A stretch of DNA of 61,743 nucleotides from Spirochaetota bacterium (GTDB taxonomy: Bacteria > Spirochaetota > UBA4802 > UBA5550). Within the stretch, counting starts at the first letter, position 1. Each line of letters opens with the position of its first letter. The DNA is taken from contig QKCL01000039.1 of NCBI GenBank assembly GCA_003246895.1, positions 1-61,743 of the forward strand. The letters are read 5' to 3'. Shown here in pieces: positions 37,706 through 46,688 of the stretch. A program made the position numbers and the translations under genes. Below the pieces are notes generated by a model. The model searched no databases. It was not told the origin of the DNA and worked only from the letters and a program-made list of their open reading frames with translations.

Positions 37706-38248
37706 ATGAAAAAGATCATTGCCTTATCCTTGTTCTTTTCTCTCTTCGTTATCACTTTTTCCGGCTGCAAACCTACTGCCAAAAACGAAGTGAAATACTG
37801 GGAAAACAACAAAAAAGAATTTGCTGAAGCAGTTGCCCTTTATCCCTCTTTTAAAGGTGTTCTAAGCGCCAAAATGGAGGAAGCAAAAAAAATCTGGTCA
37901 GAGGCTGAAAAAATCAGCAATGAAGAAAACAAAGCCAAAAAGATGAAAGAGGCTAATGAAAAAATTGATGAAGTACTCAACCAGTTTACCCAGATTAAAT
38001 ATAAAATACAGGGAATTGAACGTTCAATAGGCGACTTGAATGGGAAAAAATTAAAACCTTCAGTTCACAGAAAACGTCTCGAAATTACAGGCAAGGCAAA
38101 AGCAGTTATACAGGAAGCAGGGAACAAACTGAGAAATGCAACCTTCACTGGTGAGGAAGAAGCATTAAAAGTAACAAAAGATGTTATCGGCAGCCTTATC
38201 ACAGCTCAGCAAAATATAGACAGCTTCATCAAATCTATAAAAAAATAA
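37706..38248 (+). CDS. Coiled-coil lipoprotein
   Basis: 180 residues: lipoprotein signal with lipobox FSGC (Cys21), then a long helical, Lys/Glu-rich mature domain (KMEEAKKIWSEAEKISNEEN and similar) with coiled-coil character. Ribosome site TGGAG precedes the ATG. Likely controlled by the divergent TetR regulator. Function unknown; it resembles the lipoprotein at 20948 in design. Confidence 0.85.
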   Translation: MKKIIALSLFFSLFVITFSGCKPTAKNEVKYWENNKKEFAEAVALYPSFKGVLSAKMEEAKKIWSEAEKISNEENKAKKMKEANEKIDEVLNQFTQIKYKIQGIERSIGDLNGKKLKPSVHRKRLEITGKAKAVIQEAGNKLRNATFTGEEEALKVTKDVIGSLITAQQNIDSFIKSIKK

Positions 38249-38260
38249 TGATAACCGAAT

Positions 38261-38301
38261 ACCTGAGAGTTTATTAGTGCAGTTTTAAATAGCTCTCAGG
38301 T
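38261..38301 (+). terminator. Weak hairpin downstream of the coiled-coil lipoprotein gene
   Basis: ACCTGAGAG / CTCTCAGGT stem with a 23-base loop, 12 bases after the stop. No T run follows, so termination is uncertain. Confidence 0.35.
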
Positions 38302-38514
38302 ACCTGACACCTTTAATCTAAAACAATCAATTAATTCATCATATCCATTTTCATCAACTGCCAGGATCAAAACCGGATATCGGAAAAAACTACTCCATGA
38401 CGTTGCAATAATTTCGATTACTACCTGATCAGTTATACAAGTAAAAGATATACATTTACGGATATAATATATTTTTTAATATTCGACACCCACAGTCTGC
38501 CTGCGCCTGCATAC

Positions 38515-38967
38515 TTATCGGCAGAAATTTCTCTGAATAAACCTGTCAAACTGGTCCGCAAACATTCTGCGGTCCCTTTGTGAATAAACTCCAGGACCTG
38601 AAGTTTCAAGGCCGCCGCTTCTCAGAGTTTCCAGGAGATCCCTTGTGGCAAGTCTCCCCTTTATATTTTCCTCAGTATAGAAAAGTCCCCTGGTAGTTAT
38701 GACTACAGCACCTCTGGAGATTGCCCTGTCTGCAAGGGGTATATCCTCACTCACGATAAGATCCCCGGGCCCGGCAAGATCGACTATGAGATCATCTGCA
38801 ATGTCAGGGCCCTGTTCAACTTCAATCATTTGAATGCATGATTCTGACGGAAGTTTCAGCTTCTGGTTGGCTATGAACACTGTTTTTATGTTCCTCTTTA
38901 CCGCCGCACGTATTATTATTTCACGTACCGGGACCGGACATGCATCAGCATCTACCAGTATTTTCAT
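38515..38967 (-). CDS. UPF0178 (YaiI/YqxD, DUF188) family protein
   Basis: 150 residues, normal for UPF0178. Landmarks: MKILVDADACPVPVREII at the N-terminus, GPDIADDLIVDLAGPGDLIVSEDIPLADRAI in the middle, and RDRRMFADQFDRFI at the C-terminus. The acidic N-terminal and central motifs resemble PIN-like nucleases, but the activity of the family is not established. Single gene. Confidence 0.94.
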   Translation of the reverse strand: MKILVDADACPVPVREIIIRAAVKRNIKTVFIANQKLKLPSESCIQMIEVEQGPDIADDLIVDLAGPGDLIVSEDIPLADRAISRGAVVITTRGLFYTEENIKGRLATRDLLETLRSGGLETSGPGVYSQRDRRMFADQFDRFIQRNFCR

Positions 38968-39308
38968 TTTCTTTTCACCATTTCGACTAATGAAGATTTT
39001 CCTTTACCCACAAAATTGACCATTGCACGTGGGACAATAAGAGCATCTTCATTCATTACATTCTCCGATATTCATTATATACAAATATACAAAACCTTCC
39101 ATGCATATTATATGTAAAACTGCAGTCAGTTCCATTCACGACACCATAAATTTGTATACAAATGAAACTTGACGCATTCTTTATTACAGGTCATTTTTAG
39201 TAAAACACAAATTCTGCAAAGCAGTTGTGCAGGAGATTATTCCCCGGAACAGTTTTCTCTGACGGTATTTTCTTCAATTCAAAATAATTCCCCATACAGG
39301 ACAACCGA
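38968..39308. other. Divergent intergenic region, nothing further recognised
   Basis: A gap between divergent genes (UPF0178 and the aldo/keto reductase). It should contain two promoters. I see no strong hairpin or conserved operator. Confidence 0.4.
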
Positions 39309-40187
39309 GTGAAAACAGATGCTGACAATAAAAAACTTCTCCTTCCCTATTTCGGACTGGGATGCTGGCAGATTGCAGGCACAGGCTGGAAAGGTGCAGG
39401 GAAGGATCAGGGCGCAGAAACATTTGCTACAGCGCTCAACGAAGGTGTAACTTTTTTTGACACAGCCCCCATCTATGGTTTCGGACTTTCCGAAAAAATG
39501 ATAGGGGAGAACCTGTCACAGTTCCGCAACAGAATTATTATTGCAACAAAATGCGGGCTTACATTTTCAGAGGGCAAAGTCGGGCACAACCTCTCCTATG
39601 ACTCTGTTCTCCACGAATGTGAGGAGAGCTTAAAGCGCCTCAAAACTGATTACATAGATTTATACCAGATTCACTGGCCCGACACTGGTACCCCTTTAAA
39701 GGAGACGGTTAAGGCTCTTGAAAGGCTCCTTCAGGAAAAAGTGATAAGACACATAGGAATCTGCAATTATCCATTGCCCGAACTTGAAAAAATATCAGGA
39801 CTGATAAAGGTTGAAACAGTTCAGTATGAATACAACTATCTGCAGCACGAACTTGCCGACAGTGTAATGAACTTTGTTGAGGACAAGAACCTCCACTTCA
39901 TCGCATACAGCCCCCTTGCCCAGGGACTTCTGACAGATAATATCGGCTCCGGATACTCATTCTCAAAAAAAGACGTAAGAAGGCTTAACCCGTTATTTAA
40001 TAACAGAGAGTTATTCAATGAGTCCCTTAAACGGAAAAAGGATCTTGGTGAAAATACGGTTAGAGAGGCCTTAAGGTTTATACATTCAAAAAAACAGATA
40101 AAATCAGTGCTTGTAGGCACCTGCAGTAGAAGGCATCTTCTGGAAACAAAAAGAATTATTGAGGGTCTTCAGAAGGGAAGGAGATAG
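39309..40187 (+). CDS. Aldo/keto reductase
   Basis: 292 residues of the AKR fold (TIM barrel, NAD(P)H-dependent carbonyl reduction). Catalytic tetrad is visible: Asp in FFDTAPIYGFG, Tyr in the same stretch, Lys in IATKCG and His in LYQIHWPD. Start codon GTG. Near the C-terminus KSVLVGTCSRRHLLET is the cofactor-binding end. The substrate is unknown; it is closest in layout to the oxidoreductases of the YajO/general stress type. Confidence 0.93.
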   Translation: MKTDADNKKLLLPYFGLGCWQIAGTGWKGAGKDQGAETFATALNEGVTFFDTAPIYGFGLSEKMIGENLSQFRNRIIIATKCGLTFSEGKVGHNLSYDSVLHECEESLKRLKTDYIDLYQIHWPDTGTPLKETVKALERLLQEKVIRHIGICNYPLPELEKISGLIKVETVQYEYNYLQHELADSVMNFVEDKNLHFIAYSPLAQGLLTDNIGSGYSFSKKDVRRLNPLFNNRELFNESLKRKKDLGENTVREALRFIHSKKQIKSVLVGTCSRRHLLETKRIIEGLQKGRR

Positions 40188-40196
40188 ATTTAAAAA

Positions 40197-41186
40197 TCAC
40201 TGGGTCCGCCCGAAACGGAATCCCATATAACCACCTGTTTGAGTTGCAACTGAGCTGAATGTGTTACCTATTGCCAAACTGCTGATATCCTTGTCATAGC
40301 TTCCTGTACGGGTTATACGGTCCCCTCCATCTGAATCAAAGCAGAATTCCCAGACATTTCCGCTCATGTCGTATATCCCCAGAGCATTGGCTTTTTTACC
40401 CTTCACCGCTGCTGTTGTGGAACCTGAATTTCCACTGTACACGGCATAATCGCCAAACACCGATGAAATTCCCAACCCGCCGAGTATACTGCCGTCATTG
40501 TTGCAGGCTCCGCTGTCATCACCGCTCACATGGTCTCCATATGTCCAGAGAACCCCGTCACGGTACCGTGCGGCAATCTCCCATTCAGCACTTGAAAGCA
40601 ATCGGAAACCCTTTGCAGTTGAACTTTCCGCTATATTATCGCAGGCAGTAGAATTAGTACTTCGGGAATCCCGAACTATCTGAGCACCGCTTCCGCTGTC
40701 ATACATATACACACACTCAAAACCTGTGCCCTTCTGCGCATTATACCATTCAGTTAAAGCATTGCACCACACCATGGCATCTCTCCAGCAGATCCCGACT
40801 ACAGGATGCTGGTTTGTTCCACCTGAACCTCCACTCTGTGTCCCTGTATTTTCAAATAAATACTGGCCTTCACCGGCAGCGCCTCCTGTGCCGTTTACTG
40901 CCCATTCATATACTTTCTGCCACAACTCATAGGTTACTTCTGTCTCACCTATCCAGTATGTATCAGCAACAGTGGCTGTGCCGTCATCATTAATACCAGC
41001 AGGAGACGTCATCCCGCCAGGTACATAAATCATATTAAATTTTACACTATCAGCAAGGTATATATCAACTTCCCCGGCATTATCACCGTTTGTATTACTG
41101 TTATCAGAACCGCCACCTCCGCAGGATAATAGAAATATCAAAAAGACAAACAATTGTATTACTGATAATAACGTAAATTTTCTCAT
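40197..41186 (-). CDS. Formylglycine-generating enzyme/sulfatase-modifying factor domain lipoprotein
   Basis: 329 residues from this start. A lipoprotein signal, LSCGGGGSDN (Cys near 23), is followed by an FGE-sulfatase (SUMF1) domain: YWIGETEVTYELWQKV, HPVVGICWRDAMVWCNAL, GFRLLSSAEWEIAARY and DMSGNVWEFCFD. In bacteria most lipid-anchored proteins of this family do not carry both catalytic cysteines and act in other ways; the active Cys pair is not clear here. GGGAG precedes the ATG at 41186. The function is unknown. Confidence 0.86.
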   Translation of the reverse strand: MRKFTLLSVIQLFVFLIFLLSCGGGGSDNSNTNGDNAGEVDIYLADSVKFNMIYVPGGMTSPAGINDDGTATVADTYWIGETEVTYELWQKVYEWAVNGTGGAAGEGQYLFENTGTQSGGSGGTNQHPVVGICWRDAMVWCNALTEWYNAQKGTGFECVYMYDSGSGAQIVRDSRSTNSTACDNIAESSTAKGFRLLSSAEWEIAARYRDGVLWTYGDHVSGDDSGACNNDGSILGGLGISSVFGDYAVYSGNSGSTTAAVKGKKANALGIYDMSGNVWEFCFDSDGGDRITRTGSYDKDISSLAIGNTFSSVATQTGGYMGFRFGRTQ

Positions 41187-41666
41187 ACTGTTTCTCCCGG
41201 AATAGTTCTTCAAATCAAAAGGATATCTTGATACCTGCGAAATGGATATCGAGGCTGCAACACCATGCACTTTTATACCATAAAATAAATATTATAAACT
41301 CCTTATTTTATGAGTCAACTATTTTTCTCTACACCCATTGCCACCGTGATCTATCAATAATAATCTGGCCAATGGGGATGCAAGCCTACAATACACCCTC
41401 AATTCCCCGCAGTTCTTCATTCGATACTCCTTCGATGCCGCTTCGTTACTCATTCGATGAACCAAAATAACATGAATAGCTGCTTCCCCTGCCTTAATTT
41501 CATATCATAGCCGGAAACAACAGACGGCTGAATGCCCCGCATTACCTATCTGTCTCACCAATCCCCTATACTCATAATTCCGCCATATGCGCAAATCCTT
41601 TCATTATTCCCTGACACAAAAAATCCCCGGCATAACCGGGGATTTTTAAACTTAATGTAAATAAAA
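41187..41666. other. Intergenic stretch with a bidirectional terminator
   Basis: No supported gene. Several ATTCGAT-type short repeats occur around 41418-41460. The terminator 41619-41647 is the only strong element. Confidence 0.4.
41619..41647 (-). terminator. Rho-independent terminator
   Basis: The stem AAAATCCCCGG / CCGGGGATTTTT with a short loop, 19 bases past the stop of the SH3 lipoprotein gene on the - strand, with a T run; usable in both directions. Confidence 0.85.
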
Positions 41667-42578
41667 TTACTTTATATCAAGGAATCCGCCGAAGGCCCAT
41701 CCCTGTTTATCCTTCCATTTGATTTCATACCAAAAAGCGGTCTTGCCTGCAATTGTCTCTTCTTTTGCACCCTTCTGAACAATCTCAACCACCTCTTTTG
41801 AAGGTATCACAACAATCTCTCCCGATTCTGTACTGTCGCTCTCCCTGAGCTTCAGGCCGGAAGCTGCGGTTATGATTGCCTTCCCGGTCATATCTATTTC
41901 AATATTGGAAGTGCTTCCAAGTTTATCCTTAACAATATCTCCAAACCTGGCCGAACCCTCTATTGATTTAAGCATTTCCATTGCCTTGTTTTTATCCTTC
42001 GCATCCTTTGCGGAAGATAAAAGTTCAAGTGCTTCACCCAGAATTTTAGCATCCTGAATTGTTGCAGCATCCTTTACAAATCCCCCATTAACCCAGCAGT
42101 CCGCAACATATTTGCCGTCGAGTTTGCCCACATATATTTTTGTCCATTCAGCCCTTTCGGAAAGTGTAAATACAATTGTCCCCCTGGGAATCGTCGCTGT
42201 TATTTTACTGGAAACATTGTTCCTCACATAGGCCTTTGTGTCCTCGGTAAAAACAAGGGGTGCATCTGCCAGGAAGCCGGCCTTTGTATATCCAACAGAA
42301 CCGTCTGACAGCGTGACTTCAGCCACTTCGGTTTTCTTCGACTTTATTTCGATCTCTTCAATTTTGTTAAGATTGACAGGTTCCGCCTTTGAAAGAGTCG
42401 CAAGCCATTTTACCATATCCTTTTCCTTGTAAACGGCAACCTTGTATCTGGCATATTTAACAACATCCGGAGATTTCATTTCAGGCTTCTTTTCAGCTTC
42501 CTTCTTTCCGCAGGAAACAAAAAGAAAAATAATCATGACACCAAGTGCCAGAAATTTAATTTTTTTATTTTTTGACAT
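41667..42578 (-). CDS. SH3-like domain lipoprotein
   Basis: 303 residues: lipobox VSCG (Cys near 23) after a hydrophobic helix. The mature part contains two or three bacterial SH3-like segments (AYVRNNVSSKITATIPRGTIVFTLSER and SGLKLRESDSTESGEIVVIPSKEVVEIVQKG), which usually bind cell-wall peptides or proteins. A helical KDKNKAMEMLKS region separates them. AAGGAGG lies just before the ATG. Confidence 0.84.
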   Translation of the reverse strand: MSKNKKIKFLALGVMIIFLFVSCGKKEAEKKPEMKSPDVVKYARYKVAVYKEKDMVKWLATLSKAEPVNLNKIEEIEIKSKKTEVAEVTLSDGSVGYTKAGFLADAPLVFTEDTKAYVRNNVSSKITATIPRGTIVFTLSERAEWTKIYVGKLDGKYVADCWVNGGFVKDAATIQDAKILGEALELLSSAKDAKDKNKAMEMLKSIEGSARFGDIVKDKLGSTSNIEIDMTGKAIITAASGLKLRESDSTESGEIVVIPSKEVVEIVQKGAKEETIAGKTAFWYEIKWKDKQGWAFGGFLDIK

Positions 42579-42653
42579 CTTCTCCTCCTTATTTTATATA
42601 AAAATATTAAGATAAAAATCGATGTCAACTCCATTATGAGATAATTTATAAAC

Positions 42654-43088
42654 ATGAGAGAAATTGCTGTTACCACAAATATCCCCTGCAGAAAAGAGCT
42701 GGTCTGGAACAAACTCACAGATATTCAGGACTACAGCTCATGGAATCCATTTATCTGTTCTGTACATGGAAATCTGCAGAATGGAAGCACACTTGAACTG
42801 GGCATAATAAACCCCCAGGGAATAAAACTGGATATCAACGCCAGAATAACAAAACTCCTTCCGCCCCATGAACTGAGATGGAAATCGAAACTCATAATGA
42901 CAGGAATACTCGGCGTGGAGGAATTCTTTATTCTCAGGGATATTGAAGGAGAGTCCACGGCATTCACACATGGGGTAAGATTCACGGGAATATTCATGAG
43001 TTTTTTTACTGCATCCCTTCAGCGGCTGAAACCCGCTCTGGAAAGCATGAATGAAGCACTGAAAAAAACATATGAACTTGCAGAATAA
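42654..43088 (+). CDS. SRPBCC (START-like) domain protein
   Basis: 144 residues with the START/SRPBCC pattern: N-terminal strand REIAVTTNIPCRKELVWNKL, TDIQDYSSWNPFI, and the C-terminal long helix LQRLKPALESMNEALKKTYEL. Such proteins bind hydrophobic ligands in a cavity; function unknown. It overlaps the 5' side of the next gene only if a far-upstream start of that gene is used. Confidence 0.88.
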   Translation: MREIAVTTNIPCRKELVWNKLTDIQDYSSWNPFICSVHGNLQNGSTLELGIINPQGIKLDINARITKLLPPHELRWKSKLIMTGILGVEEFFILRDIEGESTAFTHGVRFTGIFMSFFTASLQRLKPALESMNEALKKTYELAE

Positions 43089-43125
43089 TTCATTAGTTTT
43101 ACAACAATTATTAAAGGAGAAGCCT

Positions 43126-43767
43126 ATGAGATACAAGACTGCAGCATTTACAATAATATTCGCTGTTTCCCTGTCATGGTCATTTGCCGACAGCTCCGGA
43201 CAGATTCAGGAAAAGAATATCTCCAGCTCAAAAATTGCAGAGGTGAAAAAGGTCTTTGCAGAAAAAAGTGCAGGTCATGATAAAGAATCATTCACTGTGA
43301 AATCACTGACAAAGGATATTGCCGCACTTGAGAAACTTCACAAAGATGGAAAGTATGACAAGTCTGTCAAAGAGGCCGATTTTCTTCTTCAGAAACTTTC
43401 CCATATGAACCCGGTTTTAAAGGCCATGCCTGACAAGCCCGGGAAGAAAGGACTCTATCTTAAAAATCTTACAGGGAAATGGACCGAAGAGGCCGGAGGA
43501 AACACGCTGGAATATATTTTTACAAAAAGTTCATTCTCATACAAGATGGGAAACCGCAGTTCAAAAGTCAGGATTGTCAAAAGGCTGGATACCAGGGGGA
43601 TGTTCATTCTGAAAATCAATAAATACTATGTCCCCATATGGTGGGAACTCATAGACTCAAACACCGTAAGAATGAGCAAAATGGTGGGCGGAGCAAAATA
43701 CACCTCACTTAAAGCGGCCATGAAGGCTGAAGCGAGAGTAATGTCACAGCTGATTAAAAGAAAATAG
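43126..43767 (+). CDS. Secreted hypothetical protein
   Basis: 213 residues with a signal peptide (MRYKTAAFTIIFAVSLSWSFAD). The mature protein has a helical Lys-rich first half and a compact, beta-rich second half (SKVRIVKRLDTRGMFILKINKYYVPIWWELI). The ATG at 43126 has AAGGAG seven bases ahead; an extension to 43072 is less likely. Possibly cotranscribed with the SRPBCC gene. No family recognised. Confidence 0.75.
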   Translation: MRYKTAAFTIIFAVSLSWSFADSSGQIQEKNISSSKIAEVKKVFAEKSAGHDKESFTVKSLTKDIAALEKLHKDGKYDKSVKEADFLLQKLSHMNPVLKAMPDKPGKKGLYLKNLTGKWTEEAGGNTLEYIFTKSSFSYKMGNRSSKVRIVKRLDTRGMFILKINKYYVPIWWELIDSNTVRMSKMVGGAKYTSLKAAMKAEARVMSQLIKRK

Positions 43768-43775
43768 CATAGACG

Positions 43776-43803
43776 AAAGCCCGGTATCCTCCGGGCTTTT
43801 TAC
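43776..43803 (+). terminator. Rho-independent terminator
   Basis: AAAGCCCGG-TATCCT-CCGGGCTTT with following T run, 8 bases past a stop codon. Confidence 0.88.
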
Positions 43804-43918
43804 CTCAAATTTACCTTTACTTTATTAAAACAAAATATTTTAAACTTTACATGAAAACCGGTATCTTATTAATGATTCTTCTGAAATTTTGAATTATTGA
43901 ATATAAAAGGAATATGTT

Positions 43919-44326
43919 ATGGATCTCACAACCCCTGCACTTCTGTTCTCCGCCATATCATTGCTGCTTCTTGCATACACTAACCGTTTTCTGGTACTGG
44001 CCCAGCTGATCAGGCAGCTTGCAGCCCAGGAGAGGCAGGAACACCGCGAATTCACGGAATGCCAGATTCTTTCCCTGAAACGCAGGGTCGTTCTCACAAA
44101 GATGATGCAGGCATTCGGAGTGTTGAGTTTTCTGCTCTGCACCCTCTCTATGTTTTCACTCTTCATTTCAAGGGAGAAACTTGGAATAATACTCTTCGGT
44201 GTAAGTGTGCTGTTTCTGGCAATTTCACTGGTTATTTCTCTCTGGGAGGTAATGATCTCCACAGATGCCCTGAACATGGAACTTCAGGGAATGAAACTCA
44301 TAAAAAAATGCCAGCCAAAGGAATAA
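43919..44326 (+). CDS. DUF2721 family membrane protein
   Basis: 135 residues with three membrane helices (LLFSAISLLLLAYTNRFL, MMQAFGVLSFLLCTLSMFSLF, IILFGVSVLFLAISLVISLW). The sequence fits the DUF2721 pattern, small integral membrane proteins of unknown function. Its stop codon abuts that of topB on the opposite strand. Confidence 0.9.
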   Translation: MDLTTPALLFSAISLLLLAYTNRFLVLAQLIRQLAAQERQEHREFTECQILSLKRRVVLTKMMQAFGVLSFLLCTLSMFSLFISREKLGIILFGVSVLFLAISLVISLWEVMISTDALNMELQGMKLIKKCQPKE

Positions 44327-46672
44327 TTACTTTTTAGAAATCTCTTTAAGCCGTTTCAGGTTCAGTTTTGTATCACCGAAAATCTCTCTTAGTTTTTCAA
44401 ACGGGATGAGGAAATTGCATCCGTTTCTGAACCTGGAGCAGCCCCATGCGGTCTTCCCCTTTATGAGTTCCCCCTTTCCGCAGCCCGGGCATGTCATGGC
44501 ACTTCCCCTGCCCCCCCTGGAGTCTTCCTTTCCCGTACTCTGAAGAAGCCGTATCTCCTTCTCCTCAGAAAGATAAAGACTTCCCGAGACCTTTTCATTC
44601 TCCACGGTGAAACCGGAAACCGTGTCTGTTTTCCCCTTCAACAGAAGCTGCGCCGCCTGGTTTTCAGTCAGTTTCTTCCCGAACATTTCAAATTTTAAAA
44701 TAAATCCGCAGCCGTTTCTGAATTCACTGCAGCCCCAGGCTGATCTGCCCTGAATTATTCTTCCTCTGCCGCATCTGGGGCACACAAGACCGACCGGTGA
44801 CCTGGATGTCCCAGCCTCTTTATCAGTTTTAACTGTTCTCTTTGCACCTGAAGAGCTCCCCTTCTGAAATGACTTCTTCTTCACTGCAGCCATCCTGATG
44901 GGCCCGGCGCTGCTGCCCCTGACTTCACCGACCAGCCCTCTCACAAGAAGAATCATCTCCTCAATGAACTTCTCCTTCTGAAATTCGCCCTTTTCAATTT
45001 TACGGAGTTTACCCTCCCAGATGCCTGTGAGCTCAACGGACTTGAGGAGCTCATTTTCAATGACTCCGATCAGTTCAATGCCAGTGTCTGTGGGGACAAT
45101 GGACTTTTTGTTCCGCCTTATATATTTTCTCCTGAAGAGAGTTTCAATAATATTCGCACGCGTTGAAGGCCTGCCTATTCCGTTCTCCTTCATGAGCTCG
45201 CGCAGGTCAGCATCATCGACCTGTTTGCCCGCACTCTCCATGGCCCTGAGAAGAGTGGCCTCGGTGTATGGTTTTGGAGGAGATGTCTCCTTCTGCTGCA
45301 GAACAGGTTCATGGGGCCCGGACTCGCCTTCCCTGAACTCGGGAAGAAGCTGAACCTCTTCATCCTTTCCGTTATCCTCTTTTTTTTCTCCCGAATAGAG
45401 GGCTCTCCAACCCTCTTCAAGGATCTCCCTGCCCTTTGCGGTGAACTTTACATCACCCGCAGTGCCCCTGACAGTTGTGTTCATTACAATGCAGTCATCA
45501 CAGAAGACAGCAACAAAGGCCTTGTAGACAAGTTCGAAGACCTTCCATTCCACAGAACCGTCACTCTTCAAAATAATGCCGGTGGGGATAATGGCGTGGT
45601 GATCCGTCACCTTTTTATCGTCAAATACCCTTTTGCTTTTCCTGATATCGCGCCCGGCCAGGCCTGCAGCAATTTCAGATAACTTTCCGAGTTTCCCCAG
45701 TATTCCTTTGACTTTGGGATAAATATCTGAAGGGAGAAACCGTGTATCCACCCTCGGATATGTTATTATTTTCCGTTCGTAGAGTTTCTGCGCGGTTTTG
45801 AGTGTCTCATCTGCGGACATTCCGTACTTTTTGTTGCACTCAACCTGCAGAGATGTGAGGTCAAAGAGATAGGGGGCATACTCGGTCCCTTTTTTCCGGT
45901 CAATCTTTGTTACCTGAAAATCGGTTCCTCTTATGGAATCGAGCAGATCCTTTGCCTTTGTCTCCTCCATGATTCTTTTAAAATCGCTGTTAAAAAGAAC
46001 ACCCCTGTACCTTGTCTGCACCAGCCAGTAGGGTTCGGGTTTGAAATTCACTATCTCTTCGTTGCGTTTCACTATGAGGGCAAGTGTGGGAGTCTGGACC
46101 CTGCCTATGGAAAGCACCCCATGACCGCCTGAAAACTTGAGAGTATACAGACGGCTGGCGTTCATGCCAAGAAGCCAGTCACCTACGGCTCTGGCCTCTC
46201 CCGCTTCATAGAGAAGGTCATAGTTTTCTCCGGGTTTAAGATTTTCAAAACCTTCACGTATGGCCTCTTCCGTGAGAGAAGAGATCCAGAGCCGTCTGAG
46301 CGGCTTAACGTTCCCGGCCATGTTCAGAACCCACCGCTGAATGAGCTCCCCTTCAAGGCCTGCATCACCGCAGTTTATGACCTCTTCACATTTTGCAACA
46401 AGGCTCTTTATTGTCCTGAACTGCTTTGAAATACCCTTTGCGGATATGAGTTTTGTCTCAAACTTTTCAGGGAACATGGGCAGTGTTCCCATATTCCATT
46501 TCTTCCAGGCAGGGGTATATTCATCGGGTGATTTCAGGGTACACAGGTGTCCGTATGTCCATGTTACGGCATAACCGTTCCCTTCGATGTAGCCGTCTTT
46601 TTTATCTTTCGCGCCGAGGACTGATGCTATCTCCCTTGCAACGCTCGGTTTTTCCGCAATACACAGTTTCAA
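44327..46672 (-). CDS. topB: DNA topoisomerase III
   Basis: Type IA topoisomerase of 781 residues that decatenates DNA. TOPRIM domain begins at MKLCIAEKPSVAREIASVLG with ending ELGLAGELIQRW-type (CGDAGLEGELIQRW). The active tyrosine is in ITYPRVDTRFLP (near residue 306). The C-terminus carries two zinc-binding modules, CPRCGRGRIIQG...GCGFILKF and CPGCGKGELIKG...GCNFLIPF, each matching the typical topB zinc finger. Start codon TTG with AGGAAC upstream. Length is above average due to the second zinc module. Confidence 0.96.
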   Translation of the reverse strand: MKLCIAEKPSVAREIASVLGAKDKKDGYIEGNGYAVTWTYGHLCTLKSPDEYTPAWKKWNMGTLPMFPEKFETKLISAKGISKQFRTIKSLVAKCEEVINCGDAGLEGELIQRWVLNMAGNVKPLRRLWISSLTEEAIREGFENLKPGENYDLLYEAGEARAVGDWLLGMNASRLYTLKFSGGHGVLSIGRVQTPTLALIVKRNEEIVNFKPEPYWLVQTRYRGVLFNSDFKRIMEETKAKDLLDSIRGTDFQVTKIDRKKGTEYAPYLFDLTSLQVECNKKYGMSADETLKTAQKLYERKIITYPRVDTRFLPSDIYPKVKGILGKLGKLSEIAAGLAGRDIRKSKRVFDDKKVTDHHAIIPTGIILKSDGSVEWKVFELVYKAFVAVFCDDCIVMNTTVRGTAGDVKFTAKGREILEEGWRALYSGEKKEDNGKDEEVQLLPEFREGESGPHEPVLQQKETSPPKPYTEATLLRAMESAGKQVDDADLRELMKENGIGRPSTRANIIETLFRRKYIRRNKKSIVPTDTGIELIGVIENELLKSVELTGIWEGKLRKIEKGEFQKEKFIEEMILLVRGLVGEVRGSSAGPIRMAAVKKKSFQKGSSSGAKRTVKTDKEAGTSRSPVGLVCPRCGRGRIIQGRSAWGCSEFRNGCGFILKFEMFGKKLTENQAAQLLLKGKTDTVSGFTVENEKVSGSLYLSEEKEIRLLQSTGKEDSRGGRGSAMTCPGCGKGELIKGKTAWGCSRFRNGCNFLIPFEKLREIFGDTKLNLKRLKEISKK

Positions 46673-46688
46673 AAAATAGTTCCTGCTG

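Noticed and set aside
40197-41270. Longer start for the FGE-domain lipoprotein
   Set aside because: The upstream 28 residues would hide the lipoprotein signal and the ribosome site GGGAG sits right before the internal ATG at 41186.
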